The notes under the pieces were generated by a model. It did no database searches. It had not been told where the DNA came from and saw only the letters and a list, made by a program, of their open reading frames with translations. Made by a program: the position numbers and the translations under genes. 64,000 nucleotides of DNA from Erodium maritimum (lineage: Eukaryota > Streptophyta > Magnoliopsida > Geraniales > Geraniaceae). Numbering within the stretch: position 1 is the stretch's first letter; each line of letters begins with the position of its first letter. Location of the stretch: contig OY997589.1 of assembly GCA_963921825.1 (NCBI GenBank), positions 3,162,001 to 3,226,000 of the forward strand. Reading direction: 5' to 3'. Below are positions 52,123 through 63,112 of the stretch, one piece after another.

Positions 52123-53459
52123 CCATGCATGATGAGTATGAGAGACAAGAATCATCTCTAGAGAATATCAGGGTTATCCCCTATTTCTTCATCTTTTCAT
52201 AACCGTCGTCCATCATGGTTGTGTCTGCTACCGTCGTACCAAGTCAATTCGGCCCCGACTCTCCGTCCTTCAAGCGAGGAGCCTACGCCCCTGGCCTTCT
52301 AGACTCTGTGCCCCTCAATCCCCCTGGTGTTGCCCCATGGTGCACCCGGCGAGGCTCCACCATCAGTTAGGCCATCCTTTGGCCACCCTAGAGGATCCTT
52401 CATGGATGTTCTTCTGCGAGCCCCTCACCGCCATCCACCTCAAGCATCGATGGGAACCCAAGGCAGTTTCTTCACAGCCATGTGAGCCCACTTCTCCATG
52501 CGCCACTAGCTATTGGGTCACCACCACGACCACCAGAAACAGATATGGTATCGAGACAAATCACACCTCCAATGGTCTCCCGCTCGGGCCCATCGTAGGT
52601 AACTTTGGAAGACATCCAGGGGCATTTTAAGTCATTTTCCCTAGAAGATGTCGAAGACCGTGAAGAAGAGGACGAATCCCTACAGGCGAGGGCGGCTAAG
52701 CTGTCCCGCTAGAAGCCATGAGTCGCCAGCAGGGAGGGGTGGCAGAGAGCTGGTGGCCTACTCCTCATGACCCGGGACCAGAAAGAAAGGGAGGACCTGG
52801 AAAGTGCGAGAAGTCTGATTTTTATGTTTTAGTTTCTCTTATGCATTATGTTTGACCGGTGTTGTTTTCAATTCTGTTTGGAATTTGGTTTATTTTGTTT
52901 GTGATGGAAAGACGAGGGATTTATTTATTTATGTCTAAGATGCAATTTAGATTGTTGCTTGCTTCTTGGAGAGCCAAGAGAGTAAAGAAGAGCCGAGAAA
53001 AATAGCATATCCACCCGTCGAGCGGCTGTCATCTGGGTCACCACCCCAATCACTATCCGTATAGCAACTAATACGAAAGTCACCAGTACGCGGGAAAAGA
53101 GAGTCCCAAATCAGTCGTACCCTTCAAATACCGAAGCACACGCTTAAGAGCTTGTCAATGTATCGTTGTAGGAGAGTGCATGAATTGACACAAACGATTG
53201 ACACTAAATGCAATGTCAGGTCTTGTAAATGATAAGTATTATAAAAACAAGTTGAAAGAGGATTTTTTTAATGATATTGATTGATATATAATGAAAAACA
53301 AACTGTTGAAGTGGAATTCATAGCACCACCATGAAAGGAAGGTCCATAAATTCTTCTAAACCTTTCTCCTACACTTCAAATAAGATTATACACTCATAAT
53401 AAAAAAAAATTAAAATTACCATGATCAGAACTAAATTCTTCCAAATAACCAACACTTCA
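52123..53459. other. Spacer, no gene recognised
   Basis: The 52.2-52.8 kb part is GC-rich with Pro/His-rich frames but no domain or paralogue. From 53.25 kb it is the distal flank of the 53.9-kb F-box gene. Confidence 0.5.
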
Positions 53460-53494
53460 TATGGCATCTGTAGAGTCGTATTCAGGACTTTAAA

Positions 53495-53570
53495 CTACGT
53501 TTTTGGGGCTTCTTGACCTTCATTCCCATCTAGTGTAGAAACGTCTCGGTCATGTTCCTCGCATCTCCTC
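53495..53570 (-). other. Downstream exon of the 53.9-kb F-box gene
   Basis: TTTTGATGCAG|GAGGAGATGC on the minus strand. In phase with the donor it adds RRCEEHDRDVSTLDGNEGQE and four more residues before a TAG at 53495-53497. All 24 codons are open. Confidence 0.5.
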
Positions 53571-53918
53571 CTGCATCAAAAGATCGTCCATTTGAATAAA
53601 CCCAATTTCCAAATGAAATCATAATTAGACTAATCAAGCATACAAAACACTTTGACAATTTACAAATGTATGAACTTCAAAGGATGGAGAAAAAAACATT
53701 TCCAATCTTTGTCAAGGTACAAGAAATGAAAACCATCTAAACATATAACAGATCATAGTGTGTATTGTTCTACTTTTGTATGCTTTCACCATTTAGAAGA
53801 ATCCGTTGTAACTATAATGCAAGTACAACTTTCCAAAATAGCATTTCTTTTAATCACTTATATTTAACAAAATAAGCAATAATGTAAGTATAAACACACA
53901 TTTTTAAGGAAATACATT

Positions 53919-55187
53919 TTACCTTGAATTCACATTGTGGATGCAAGCTTCATATCCGGCCAAAGCATCCTCGAGCCGAAGAAGAGTTGGACTATAAGCA
54001 CTCACCTCTGAGAATTTAACACCATACCTTATAACTCTAGTCCTATTTTGACTCGGGTTATGCAAAACCAAACATTTATTTTTACACAACATGAGTATTT
54101 CACCGTTTTCAAGTTGCTTGAGAGGCACATGACACCCGAAAGGAATAGAAACCATTTTTAGCCCCCATGAATCTTCAGCACCATTTTCAAGTCCAAAAGG
54201 AATAGAAAACATTTTTTCCCACGAATCCTCGATACCATATTCCTTCATCACCCATATCTCATTACAAGTTGCCATACGCGGAAGCCAGCTTAGAAACAGA
54301 CAACCCCTGAAGACCCCTAACACAGAATCGTGCTTCAAAGCCCGACAATGTTGTGTTGGGATTGGTACTACTCCAAAGTGTTCCTTCTCGAAATCAAAAC
54401 AAGCTATACCATCATCAACCGTACCAGAACTCACAAAACCATAATGAAGCGTATGTTCTAGGACCACTGATTCCGATCTACCACTATGGAGAATCGGGTG
54501 AGGGCATTCCCCGATGTCCCTCCATTTCGCCCCTTTCTCAAATGTGAATATCTCAGCAAATTGTTCTGATGGGTTATCTCTATACGTTGCTCGTAAGAGT
54601 TTGAATCGATTTTCCTTCTCACTAAAGCCTAACCTGTAACTAACAGTTGGGTTGATTTCCTTGCTCCATTTTGTACTAATAGGAATAGTTATGAACTCGC
54701 CCGTAACGGGATTGGCTATCACAGCATCCCTTGATTCAAACCTTGAATCAGACCTAGAATCAAAACAGACTAACCCATTGCAGGAATTGGCAAATATAGG
54801 AGAATTCCTCTTCATCTTCATCTTCTCCCCCAAAAGGATGATAGTGTTATTGCTTGTGATGTAGAATTCAGGGAAGTCAAATAAAGGACTGAGCTTTACA
54901 TTATCAACAGTTACACGATCATTGTGAAATTGGATGTTACCGAAGCAGAGGGTCGTGGAGTGGGCGGCGGATCGGAGGAGGAGCTCGGTGGTGGCTGATC
55001 TCTGGCGGTGCAATTTGGCCAAGTGGGTGTCGGATGAGACGAGATTGAGCCACGATTTGCAGACGCACTTGACGGAGACGACGGTTTTGATGGGCAATCT
55101 GCTCAGAATATCCGTCACGACGAGACTCGGAAGATTTAGAAGGTTCGGTGTTTCTTCTCTTGCAGCGTTGTTGCTCGGAGCTTCCAT
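53919..55187 (-). CDS. F-box protein with FBA domain
   Basis: Uninterrupted, 422 residues from MEAPSNNAAREETPNLLN. The F-box is LPSLVVTDILSRLPIKTVVS followed by KCVCKSWLNLVSSDTHLAKL. The FBA domain shows FANSCNGLVCFDSRSDSR, NPVTGEFITIPISTKW, SYRLGFSEKENRFKLLRA, FDFEKEHFGVVPIP, GCLFLSWLP, IWVMKEYGIEDSWEKMFSI and GYEACIHNVNSR. A tandem partial duplication follows EDSWEKMFSIPFG (AEDSWGLKMVSIPFG). The frame is open four codons upstream but without an ATG, so 55187, the family start, is used. Nearest relative is the 43.9-kb gene. The homologous MITE target site in its 3' flank is empty. Confidence 0.88.
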   Translation of the reverse strand: MEAPSNNAAREETPNLLNLPSLVVTDILSRLPIKTVVSVKCVCKSWLNLVSSDTHLAKLHRQRSATTELLLRSAAHSTTLCFGNIQFHNDRVTVDNVKLSPLFDFPEFYITSNNTIILLGEKMKMKRNSPIFANSCNGLVCFDSRSDSRFESRDAVIANPVTGEFITIPISTKWSKEINPTVSYRLGFSEKENRFKLLRATYRDNPSEQFAEIFTFEKGAKWRDIGECPHPILHSGRSESVVLEHTLHYGFVSSGTVDDGIACFDFEKEHFGVVPIPTQHCRALKHDSVLGVFRGCLFLSWLPRMATCNEIWVMKEYGIEDSWEKMFSIPFGLENGAEDSWGLKMVSIPFGCHVPLKQLENGEILMLCKNKCLVLHNPSQNRTRVIRYGVKFSEVSAYSPTLLRLEDALAGYEACIHNVNSR

Positions 55188-55199
55188 GGGGAAGAACAA

Positions 55200-55559
55200 T
55201 CCAGAGATTGTGGTACCCTTTCGTAAGACAGAGGACCGAAGGGGATGAACCTGGAGAGAAGGAGCAATGAGGAAGGAAAAGGGAAAGTGGAAATATAGGA
55301 CAATTCAGAATACATTCAATAGTTTTGTGAACAATTCATAATGCATTTAATAGTTAGTGGAAAATTACATTTTTCTAACAAACAATGATGGATATTGTTT
55401 TGTGCATCTTAAAAGTGCGGACAGAAACAAGGTATTTTTCTTTGGTCGTGGACAATACTTTAAGGTGGGTATTGGCAGTGAACCCAGATAATAAATAGTT
55501 ATAGTATCGTTCATCTATGTTTTCTTGTTAAATGTACTTAAGAATAAAAGTCGTATGTG
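55200..55559. other. Upstream region of the 53.9-kb F-box gene
   Basis: Promoter and leader. The phrase GAGCAATGAGGAAG at about 55261 is shared with the leader of the 43.9-kb gene. No separate gene. Confidence 0.55.
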
Positions 55560-56400
55560 ACCGTAGGAATTGTGTTTTTAGGATTCTTCTTCTCTTTTCT
55601 TATTGAGCTGTCGTTTGCTCTCCTCTTCTTGTGTTTGTCGTGGCTTTTATCGCTCTCCTTTTCAATCTCTTGTTGTTGTCAGTCACCAATCCTATGGTGA
55701 TTTATGTCCCCGTCCAGCCGGTGGTACTGTCTCGCTTCCTACCACGAAGTTCATCAAACCTGTGCAGGGAAGAAACCCTCAAATAGTCCCTAAAGTTATC
55801 TCTCTATCGTCGGCTCCACCGCTGCCAATAGCATCTCCGCCTTCGCTTCTGTCTCCGCCCCCTTTGTTGTATCCCCCTCCTTCTCCTTCGTCGTCTCCAC
55901 TACTACCTCCGCCTCCTTCGTCGCATCAATCACCGTCTTCGTTGCTGCCTCTGCCTCCGTCGCCTCATTCGCATCCTCCGTTGCCTCCTTCGCATCCTTT
56001 TCGGTCTCTGCTGCCGCCTTCACCTCCTTCACCGCACTTGCTGTCGCCTCTCCCGTTGTCGCCTTCGTTTCCTCCGATCCCAACCCATCGGAGGCATGAC
56101 CCAGTATCTGACGATCAGTTTGGAACACACCTGATCACTCGGGACCGTCGTGTAGGGTTACTCAAACCCCCTCCACTTGATCGAAGAGAAAATTCGATGA
56201 CGACGCGTTGGTACTTCTCTTCTCCGGGGTCGGATGGATCCGATACCCCCCACGGCGCTAAGCACAACTCGAATAGGGAACCACCCCTAGCCTCTTCTTG
56301 TGTATCACTGGGCATTTAGTCATATGATTAGTGTTTCGACCGTCACCGAAACTTTATCTTATCCAATAAGTTTATTTCCACTATTGTATGGTCTCTATGA
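55560..56400 (+). repeat. Diverged repeat with a low-complexity Ser/Pro/Ala-coding stretch
   Basis: The middle (55800-56060) is a CCTCCTTC-like imperfect repeat that stays open on both strands: Pro/Ser-rich on plus, Ala/Glu/Lys-rich on minus (KEATEDANEATEAEAATKT). Such mirror openness is expected of a simple repeat. The right part matches the region at 7240-7860 in inverse orientation, so this is transposon-related rather than a host gene. Confidence 0.45.
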
Positions 56401-56636
56401 CCTTTTTTTGAAACGTAGAGCCGTGGATTTTATTTAAGTTGTCTCAAAATACAAAACAATGTATTTGAAATTGTAAGTCCAATGAGCAGACCCGTTCGCA
56501 GTTCTAGGAATAAACTCGAGTTTGACATCCTCAAGGGAAGATAGTATGGACCGGGACTCCTAAAGAATGCGTCCCACCAGTGAGAAAAGAGGGGTGCTGC
56601 CCTGAATCATTCTCACCACAAATTGAGCGTCGCTCC

Positions 56637-57216
56637 TGTTAGAATATAAGTGGGCCTTCAACTATCAGCTTGAGCTTTTAGTTTAGTTGATCCTTTAATA
56701 TGGTACCAGAGCTTGGATTCTCATGGACAGGGGTTCAAACCCCACTCTTTACAAAAATTCTATTTTCTTCTTAATTTATCGATTTACCCAAAATGGGTCA
56801 TCCCTTATCACTCTTCTTAATAGGCTCATCTCTTATTCTAAATAACTCACCTTCGAACATGTGAACGGGTTTTGTCTGTGAGGGCGCGTGTTAAAATATT
56901 AATATAATTGAGCCTTCAATTATAAGCTTAAGCTTTTAGTTGAGTTGATCATCTAATATAGTATCAGAGCTTGGCTTCTCATGGACCCGGGTTCAAACCC
57001 CATCATCTACAAAAAAATTATAATTTTTTCTCAATTTATCAAAAAATTTCCAAATGGGCCAACCCCTATCTCTCTTCTCAATGGGCACTTCTCCCATTCT
57101 AATAATTCACCTCCAAACTCATAAGCGGGCTTGTCCGTGATGGTGCGTGTTAAAATATAACTATAATTGGCTTTCAACTATCAGTTTGAGCTTTTAGGTG
57201 AGTTGGTCCTCTAATA
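56637..57216 (+). mobile_element. Tandem TRIM retrotransposon (three LTRs, two internal regions)
   Basis: Three short LTRs start TGTTARAATAT and end CTAATA or TTAATA: 56637-56700, 56889-56958 and 57148-57216. After the first two comes a primer-binding site, TGGTACCAGAGC at 56701 and TAGTATCAGAGC at 56959, complementary in type to initiator tRNA-Met. The third LTR has none, as expected for the outer end. Internal regions are about 190 bases and non-coding. LTRs under 100 bases and a tiny interior are diagnostic of terminal-repeat retrotransposons in miniature. Confidence 0.85.
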
Positions 57217-57229
57217 ACTCAAAATAATT

Positions 57230-57771
57230 ACCTTCGATCTCCCCGAACCCCGGACCCAGGCGAGGGCCTGCTGAATTGCCACTGGTTCCTCCATTTCAGG
57301 CCCTTGATTCCCCGTCTTTGTCATTTCTTCCTTCTACAACAGTGGCATATTCATCCCTGTAGATCATACTCCAACCTAGATGATGTGTATCAGAGAAAAC
57401 TGCATCATCCACATTCAAAGACAACCAGTGTGGTGGTGGTGGCTTCGTACCGTGGCATCTAGAGCAACTGGTGCTTGCGAGGCTTGTTCCCAGATGATAT
57501 CGTTCCTAGCCTTCCATGGTTTCCATGCAGTCATGGCTATTTGACTCTTGAGGGCCATGTTCGGGAGAGCCATGACTATCGTCGGCCACCCAAGAATATT
57601 CATACCCGGGGAGCTGGGGATGTGTATCCAAGCTTGATTCCATACTTCTTGTGCAAACGGACAGTGAACTAATAGGTGTACGACTGTTTCCTGTGCACTC
57701 TGACATACCGGACACTCTCTGTCTATAAAAGTTTCATCTGTATGCTCAAAACAAAAAAGATTAAAAGACAT
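57230..57771 (-). pseudogene. LINE ORF2 C-terminal relic (zf-RVT and RNase H)
   Basis: The minus strand encodes CPVCQSAQETVVHLLVHCPF then AQEVWNQAW, the zinc-binding reverse-transcriptase-associated domain (CxxC...HxxxxC). Then LNVDDAVFSD..HLGWSMIYRD and, after frame breaks, EEPVAIQQALAWVRG, the start of a plant RNase H domain. Reverse transcriptase itself is missing, so the relic is 5'-truncated. Its left end abuts the TRIM. Confidence 0.8.
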
Positions 57772-59359
57772 ATAATTAAGTTTAATTAAGTGAATATTTT
57801 CCGTTATAAATGTGAAATATATAACGAGATTATATCAATCAGTAGTCTGGGTCTAATATAAAAAATCCTCTCCAATTTTAATTTATATATCATATATATG
57901 ACGGGTCCCGAACCCACTAGATCGAGAATTTGCTCTTATTTGATATCGATGGTTAAAGTTGTACCAAAGTACTATTTGTTACTAGCACCAACTTTCAATC
58001 ACAATTTTGTGGAAAGTTTGTCATTGATCACAACAAGTATTTTGACAATTATTGATCTAAAAGTTTTTGAGATATGCTTAACGATTTCGACAAAATTGTT
58101 TATGTACAAGTTTTTGAGACTGTTATTCAAGAATAAGAGCACAGATAACAGTTGCTTGTGGCACAAAGTACCCACAAAGTTGTAGGTCCAAGACATAAGA
58201 CATTAACTTCAAAGAACCTATACAAAATAAAGACGACAATAACAACCCGTAACCAAATTAAAGTGCACTATGCATTTTAACTTGATGGTTCGGATTGCAC
58301 AATCATAAAACACACATGACTAAAACATTACTTATTGCACATACTTCATACATGTTGAGAATAAGACTTCATGTATTTGGTATTGTATGAACATAACTCT
58401 AGTACCACTTAACAACTAAATCAAAAAAGAAACAACACAATAAAATACACATAGGAGAACCCAAGACAAACAAATACAAGATTACAATGCTTATCCGCTC
58501 GACTAAATGTCACAAATGATCAGACCTACCGATAACTCCAAAAAGACCTTGTTTAGCACATATAGGATTGGTTTGGAGCGACTCAAACAACGTGAGATGA
58601 TTTCTCTATGCACCAATTGTCTTGTCAATCATTGTATTATTCGGGGAGTAATAAAATTTCAAGTTTAATTTCTTAAAGTAAAACCTTAAATGCATCATAA
58701 TTTTTTTATTAATTAAGTTAACATTTTAGTTAATTTAATTTTTAAAAATTATTTATTGTTTTAAATCAGAATTTAATAAATTTAACATAATATTAATTGA
58801 TTATTTAATCAGCCTCTATTCAACATCTCTACAAATCATGATTCCCATACATGATTCGCACATTATGGTACACAACTCAATTTAAAAGACACGCATCACA
58901 AATCAATAGAGTCACTACATGATTTATGAATCATGATCCCCATATATGATCCTCTTGTTGTACATACTCTTATTGATAAAACAAGTATGTTGATGATTAA
59001 TGATATTGACACTTATAGGTCATAACAGTTACTTGCGGCACAAGGTACTAATCAAGAATATACTGTTCACATAACACCTACACAAATGCAAATTTCAATG
59101 AGTTTGAAAGAAAAACTGTCAATGACAATAACGATTGATGAAATAATGAAACAAAAAGAACTACTCAAGTAGAACTCTTCTGAACTTCTGTCCTACTGAA
59201 AATAACAAACTACCTAGATTATACTCATAATACAAAATTACCATGATTATTCCAAACCATAAACCTAATATTTATTGAAATAAGTAAATTGTTCCAAATA
59301 ACTAAAACATAATATAATATCTGTAGGGTCTTATTCAGGACTTTAAACGACGCTTTTTG
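57772..59359. other. Distal 3' flank of the 60.3-kb F-box gene
   Basis: AT-rich DNA homologous to 48.1-48.6 kb and, in part, to 63.18-63.32 kb. The tract at 58.68-58.80 kb is inversely similar to 47.50-47.58 kb. No gene recognised. Confidence 0.6.
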
Positions 59360-59474
59360 CTACTCTTGTTCAACTTCTCGAGTGTATTTTGACCTTCTTG
59401 CTGACTCGGCGTCAAGGTACTCTTGTTCAACTTCTCGAGTGTATTTTGAGTGACTCCGCGTTAAGTTTCTTCTC
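59360..59474 (-). other. Downstream exon of the 60.3-kb F-box gene
   Basis: TCTTGATGCAG|GAGAAGAAAC on the minus strand. In phase it adds 37 residues, including two copies of KYTREVEQE, to a TAG at 59360-59362. It is homologous to the exon at 48653-48788, but an 8-base deletion moves it into another frame. Confidence 0.5.
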
Positions 59475-59709
59475 CTGCATCAAGAGATCTTTCAAGTCCA
59501 GTTGAATAAACTAAATTTCCAAATAAAACCACAATTAGACTGATCAAACATACAAAACTTTTAGATAATTACAAATGTAGTGACTTCAAAATATTAGTGT
59601 TACTATGTAATCACGAAGTAAACAAAAATAAAAGTACTTCCAATAATGATTGTAATTATAGAACAGACCTAAAGGCACAACTTTCCAAAGCAACATTGTA
59701 TTTAAGAAA

Positions 59710-60018
59710 GGGATAACATCAGAAAACAACGTTTGACTTCCTAGTACGAATCACAACTATAGACTTTCTTATCGTCCATAGTACACAGTCCCGTTAGTTA
59801 AATTACCACAAACCATGAATTCCGTCCAAAAACACGGAATATTCTGTATTCTTGGCTAGAATATTCCGTGTTTTGAACAGAATATTCCATGTTTTTGGAC
59901 AGAATTCATGGTTTGTGGTAATTTAACTATCGGGACTGTGTACTATGGACGATAAGAAAGTCTATAGTTGTGATTTGTACTAGGAAGTCAAACGATAGTT
60001 GTTTTCTGGTATTATCCC
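59710..60018. mobile_element. 309-bp MULE-type MITE at the F-box 3' hotspot
   Basis: Begins GGGATAACATCAGAAAACAAC and ends in its inverse complement with small indels; arms of about 130 bases. Target duplication TTTAAGAAA (59701-59709) and TTTAACAAA (60019-60027), one mismatch. Different family from its neighbour. Confidence 0.8.
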
Positions 60019-60028
60019 TTTAACAAAA

Positions 60029-60280
60029 AGGGAAACCATGGTTCCTAACCCCGTTTGACCTTTGTTTTCCCGATCCTAACTTGGGTTTACCTTTTGTTGC
60101 ATTTTCCAACTATCACCTTTCATTTTTTTGCAAAAAGTATCATTTACCGTTTATTTTGACGATTTCTGATACTTTTTGCAAAAAATGGAAAGGTGATAGT
60201 TAGGAAATGCAACAAAAGATAAACCCAGGTTAGGATCGGGAAAACAAAGGCGAAAGGGGGTTAGGAACCATAGTTACCCC
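60029..60280. mobile_element. About 252-bp MULE-type MITE next to the preceding one
   Basis: Ends (A)GGGAAACCATGGTTCCTAAC and GTTAGGAACCATAGTTACCC(C) in inverse symmetry, arms of about 100 bases. TTAACAAAA flanks it at 60020-60028 and 60281-60289. Its ends are related to those of the MITE at 43477-43864. Confidence 0.75.
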
Positions 60281-60319
60281 TTAACAAAATAAGCAACAAA
60301 GCAAGTATAAACACACATT

Positions 60320-61609
60320 TTACCTTGAATTCACATCGTGGATGCAAGCTTCATATCCGGCCAAAGCATCCTTCAGCGGAAGAAGAGTTGGACTATACAC
60401 ACTCGCTTTTTCAACACCATATCTTATAGATCTAGTCGTGGTCTCACTCGGGTTATGCATAACCAAGCGTTGATGTTTACACATGAGTATTTCACCGTTT
60501 TCAAATTGCTTGATAGGTACATGACACGCACGAAGATGTTCTTCCCCGCATGAATCTTCAACACCATTTTCAAGTTGCTTTACAGGTAGACGACACACAA
60601 AAGGAACGAAAAACATTTTTTCCCATGAATCTTCAACACCATATTCCTTCATCACCCATATCTCATTACAAATTGCATCATACGGAAGCCAACTTAGAAA
60701 TAGACAACCCCTGAAGACTCCAAATAAAGATTTGCGCATTAAACCCTTACAATGTTGTGACGATGGTATTGGTACTACTCCAAACCGTTCCTTCTCGAGA
60801 TCAAAATAAGCTATACCAGAACCCACCACATCATAGTGAAGCTTATGTTCTAGGATTACTGATTCTGACCCGTCTCTTCCTAGAATCGGGTGAGGGCAAT
60901 CTCCGACATCTCTCCATTTAGACCCTTCCTCAAATGTGAAGATCTCAGCAAATTGTCCAGATGAATTAACTCTACCCGTTGCTCGTAAGAGCTTGAATCG
61001 ATCTTCCTTCTCACTAAAACCTAACCTGTAATTAACAGTTGGGATGCTTTTCTTGCCCCATTTTGTACCCATAGGAATAGTTAGGAACTCGCCCGTGACG
61101 GGATTGGCTATCACTGCACCCGCTGAATTAAACCTTGAATCATATACACTTTCGAAGCAGACTAACCCATTACACAAATTGGCAACCCTAAGACAATTCT
61201 TCCTTATCTTCCCCAAACTGTTAGTGTTAAGATCATTACTATTTATCTCACCCCAATGGACGATAGTGTTATTATTGGTTGTGATATAGCATTCAGGGAG
61301 GTTAAATAAAACACTGAGCTTTGCATCATAAACATTATCATTGTGAAATTGGAGGTTACCGAAGTAGAGGGTTGTGGAGTAAGCGGAGGATCGGAGGAGG
61401 AGCTCGGTGGTGGGTGGTCTACGGCGGTGCAATTTGGCCAAGTGGGTGTCGCCGGAGACGAGATTGAGCCACGATTTGCAGACGCACTTGACGGCGCCGA
61501 CGAGGGTTTTGATGGGCAATCTGCAGAGAATCTCCGTCAAGACGTGAGTCGGGAGATGTAGAAGATTCGATAGCTCTTCTCTTGCAGCTTTGTTCCTCGG
61601 AACTTCCAT
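60320..61609 (-). CDS. F-box protein with FBA domain
   Basis: Uninterrupted, 429 residues from MEVPRNKAAREELSNLLH. The F-box is LPTHVLTEILCRLPIKTLVG followed by KCVCKSWLNLVSGDTHLAKL. FBA landmarks are VANLCNGLVCFESVYDSR, NPVTGEFLTIPMGTKW, NYRLGFSEKEDRFKLLRA, FDLEKERFGVVPIPS, GCLFLSWLP, IWVMKEYGVEDSWEKMFFV and GYEACIHDVNSR. The segment after EDSWEKMFFVPF is duplicated (VEDSCGEEHL), as in the 49-kb copy, its closest relative. The frame stays open 32 codons upstream (to an ATG at 61705), and part of that, ELELGFVNTP, recurs in the 49-kb leader. I prefer the family start at 61609. Confidence 0.87.
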   Translation of the reverse strand: MEVPRNKAAREELSNLLHLPTHVLTEILCRLPIKTLVGAVKCVCKSWLNLVSGDTHLAKLHRRRPPTTELLLRSSAYSTTLYFGNLQFHNDNVYDAKLSVLFNLPECYITTNNNTIVHWGEINSNDLNTNSLGKIRKNCLRVANLCNGLVCFESVYDSRFNSAGAVIANPVTGEFLTIPMGTKWGKKSIPTVNYRLGFSEKEDRFKLLRATGRVNSSGQFAEIFTFEEGSKWRDVGDCPHPILGRDGSESVILEHKLHYDVVGSGIAYFDLEKERFGVVPIPSSQHCKGLMRKSLFGVFRGCLFLSWLPYDAICNEIWVMKEYGVEDSWEKMFFVPFVCRLPVKQLENGVEDSCGEEHLRACHVPIKQFENGEILMCKHQRLVMHNPSETTTRSIRYGVEKASVYSPTLLPLKDALAGYEACIHDVNSR

Positions 61610-61774
61610 GGATCGTCTTGGGAAGAAGACAGAGATTGTGGGAGTATTGACGAACCCCAATTCCAATTCCTCAGATTTAGGGTTTTGAATATCCATAATT
61701 TCCAAATATATTCTTACTTACTTGACAATTAAAACATTGTTTTTTATTACATGTTTAAGTAGATTGATTTTTTT

Positions 61775-63094
61775 TTTTGGTGCGGGATCATACCAGGGAT
61801 TGGTTTAGTGTACGGCTATCAGTACAGGGCTGCTAATGGTGCACGGAGGCGAGGCAGTGAGGGTGCACGACGGCGGAGAGGGACATGAGACGAGACATTG
61901 CGCAGAGCCGACTCTGTCTAAAACCATAGGGTTTGAGTTCGACTTTTTGCGATTATCCTTCATCTTCTTCGGCGAAGCACTGATATTCTCAGGAGACATA
62001 GGTGGAGGCGAGGCGGATCATGAAGATGCTCTCACTCGGGAGCCAGACAATCCTCTTGGTCTGGTTTCGATGGGATCGGAACCGGAGGAGGAAACTTTCT
62101 CGCGGCAACCCATCTCGTCGGAGGAGCACGGCGCAGATCTCGTTGCAAAGAATCTGGAAGCACCGGCGGTGGCGCTAACGCCGCGAGGTGACGAGGAGGT
62201 TTTGATGGTGTTCACGGCGCGGGAGTAGGAGGCACGTGAACCGTGGCCACCGCCGATAATGGTGACGCTTGTGGTGTCTGCGATGTCTAAGTCCGACGGA
62301 CGGGTGGACACGAAGGCGGCATTGCCGAGAAAGGAAGCACAGGAGACTAGGGTTCCGAAAGAGTTATCTTGGACCGAGATGAGCCTGGTTTATGGGGCGG
62401 GCCGAGTTGTTTGGGCCGTGTCGGGTGGACCGGGACCTGGTCAAGTCAGGTCTGGACAGACCCGAGTCGAAAGCAACCGGGGTTGCGGATCGGCCAGTGG
62501 TAGGGTCCCGGGTGGGGTTTCGGGGCGAGATCGGGGCCCGAGAAATGGAGGAACACCACAAACGGCGAGGATCGGAATGCACCCTCGCCTAGATCAATGA
62601 TGCCTTCGTGGTCCAGTGGGGGGTTTGCCGGTAATACCGCCTCACTGGACGTAGGGTGGCATCGATTCCACCAAGCACCGGCGCATCATTCTTCAATCAG
62701 ATCGGGAATCAAAAACTTTACGTTTTTAAGGGCCCTCATTATCATCAGAGGGGGGACAACGTCTGCTGGTTCCTCGGGAGGATGCAAAGTCCAATTGAGC
62801 CATTTCAGTTCCTGGTTACAGGGCTGCCCGAGACGTTGCTCTAGGGCTTCGGTATTACACTGGAGCATACCTCAGAGTCGATTTATGTCCAATCGGTCCT
62901 TGCCAATCAGTCTGAAGCCGTTGTATCGGTGATCGGAAGACACTATCGCAGTATTCTCCTCCAGACTACCCTTGATCTCTATAGAATGACTTTACTTTCA
63001 GTTCTATTGTTATTTCAGTTTTTAATATTTCGGTACTTCATTTTTGTAAACAAATTTCAATTATAATATAATGATCGTATTTCTTATAAAAAAA
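61775..63094 (+). mobile_element. 1.32-kb retroposon with 18-bp target duplication
   Basis: AAGTAGATTGATTTTTTT at 61757-61774 recurs at 63095-63112, right after an A-rich tail. The 5' half codes for an acidic stretch (61836-62228) without a known domain. The 3' half from about 62540 is the same sequence as the shorter element at 51345-52110. No reverse transcriptase, so mobilised in trans by a LINE. It lies about 70 bases beyond the open leader of the 60.3-kb F-box gene. Confidence 0.85.
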
Positions 63095-63112
63095 AAGTAG
63101 ATTGATTTTTTT

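Noticed and set aside
55603-56319. 238-codon Pro/Ser-rich frame and its antisense Ala/Glu/Lys-rich frame
   Set aside because: Both come from one CCTCCTTC-like simple repeat in a dispersed element. No paralogue or start context supports a gene.
56637-57216. Copia retrotransposon start (TGGTATCAGAGC primer site)
   Set aside because: The motif occurs twice at about 258-base spacing after 64-70-base LTRs, with no gag-pol. A TRIM explains it.
29602-61609. Self-incompatibility S-locus with SLF/SFB genes
   Set aside because: Family size and F-box/FBA layout are similar, but the motifs are nearer to general At3g06240/At3g07870-like proteins. No S-RNase is present in the window.
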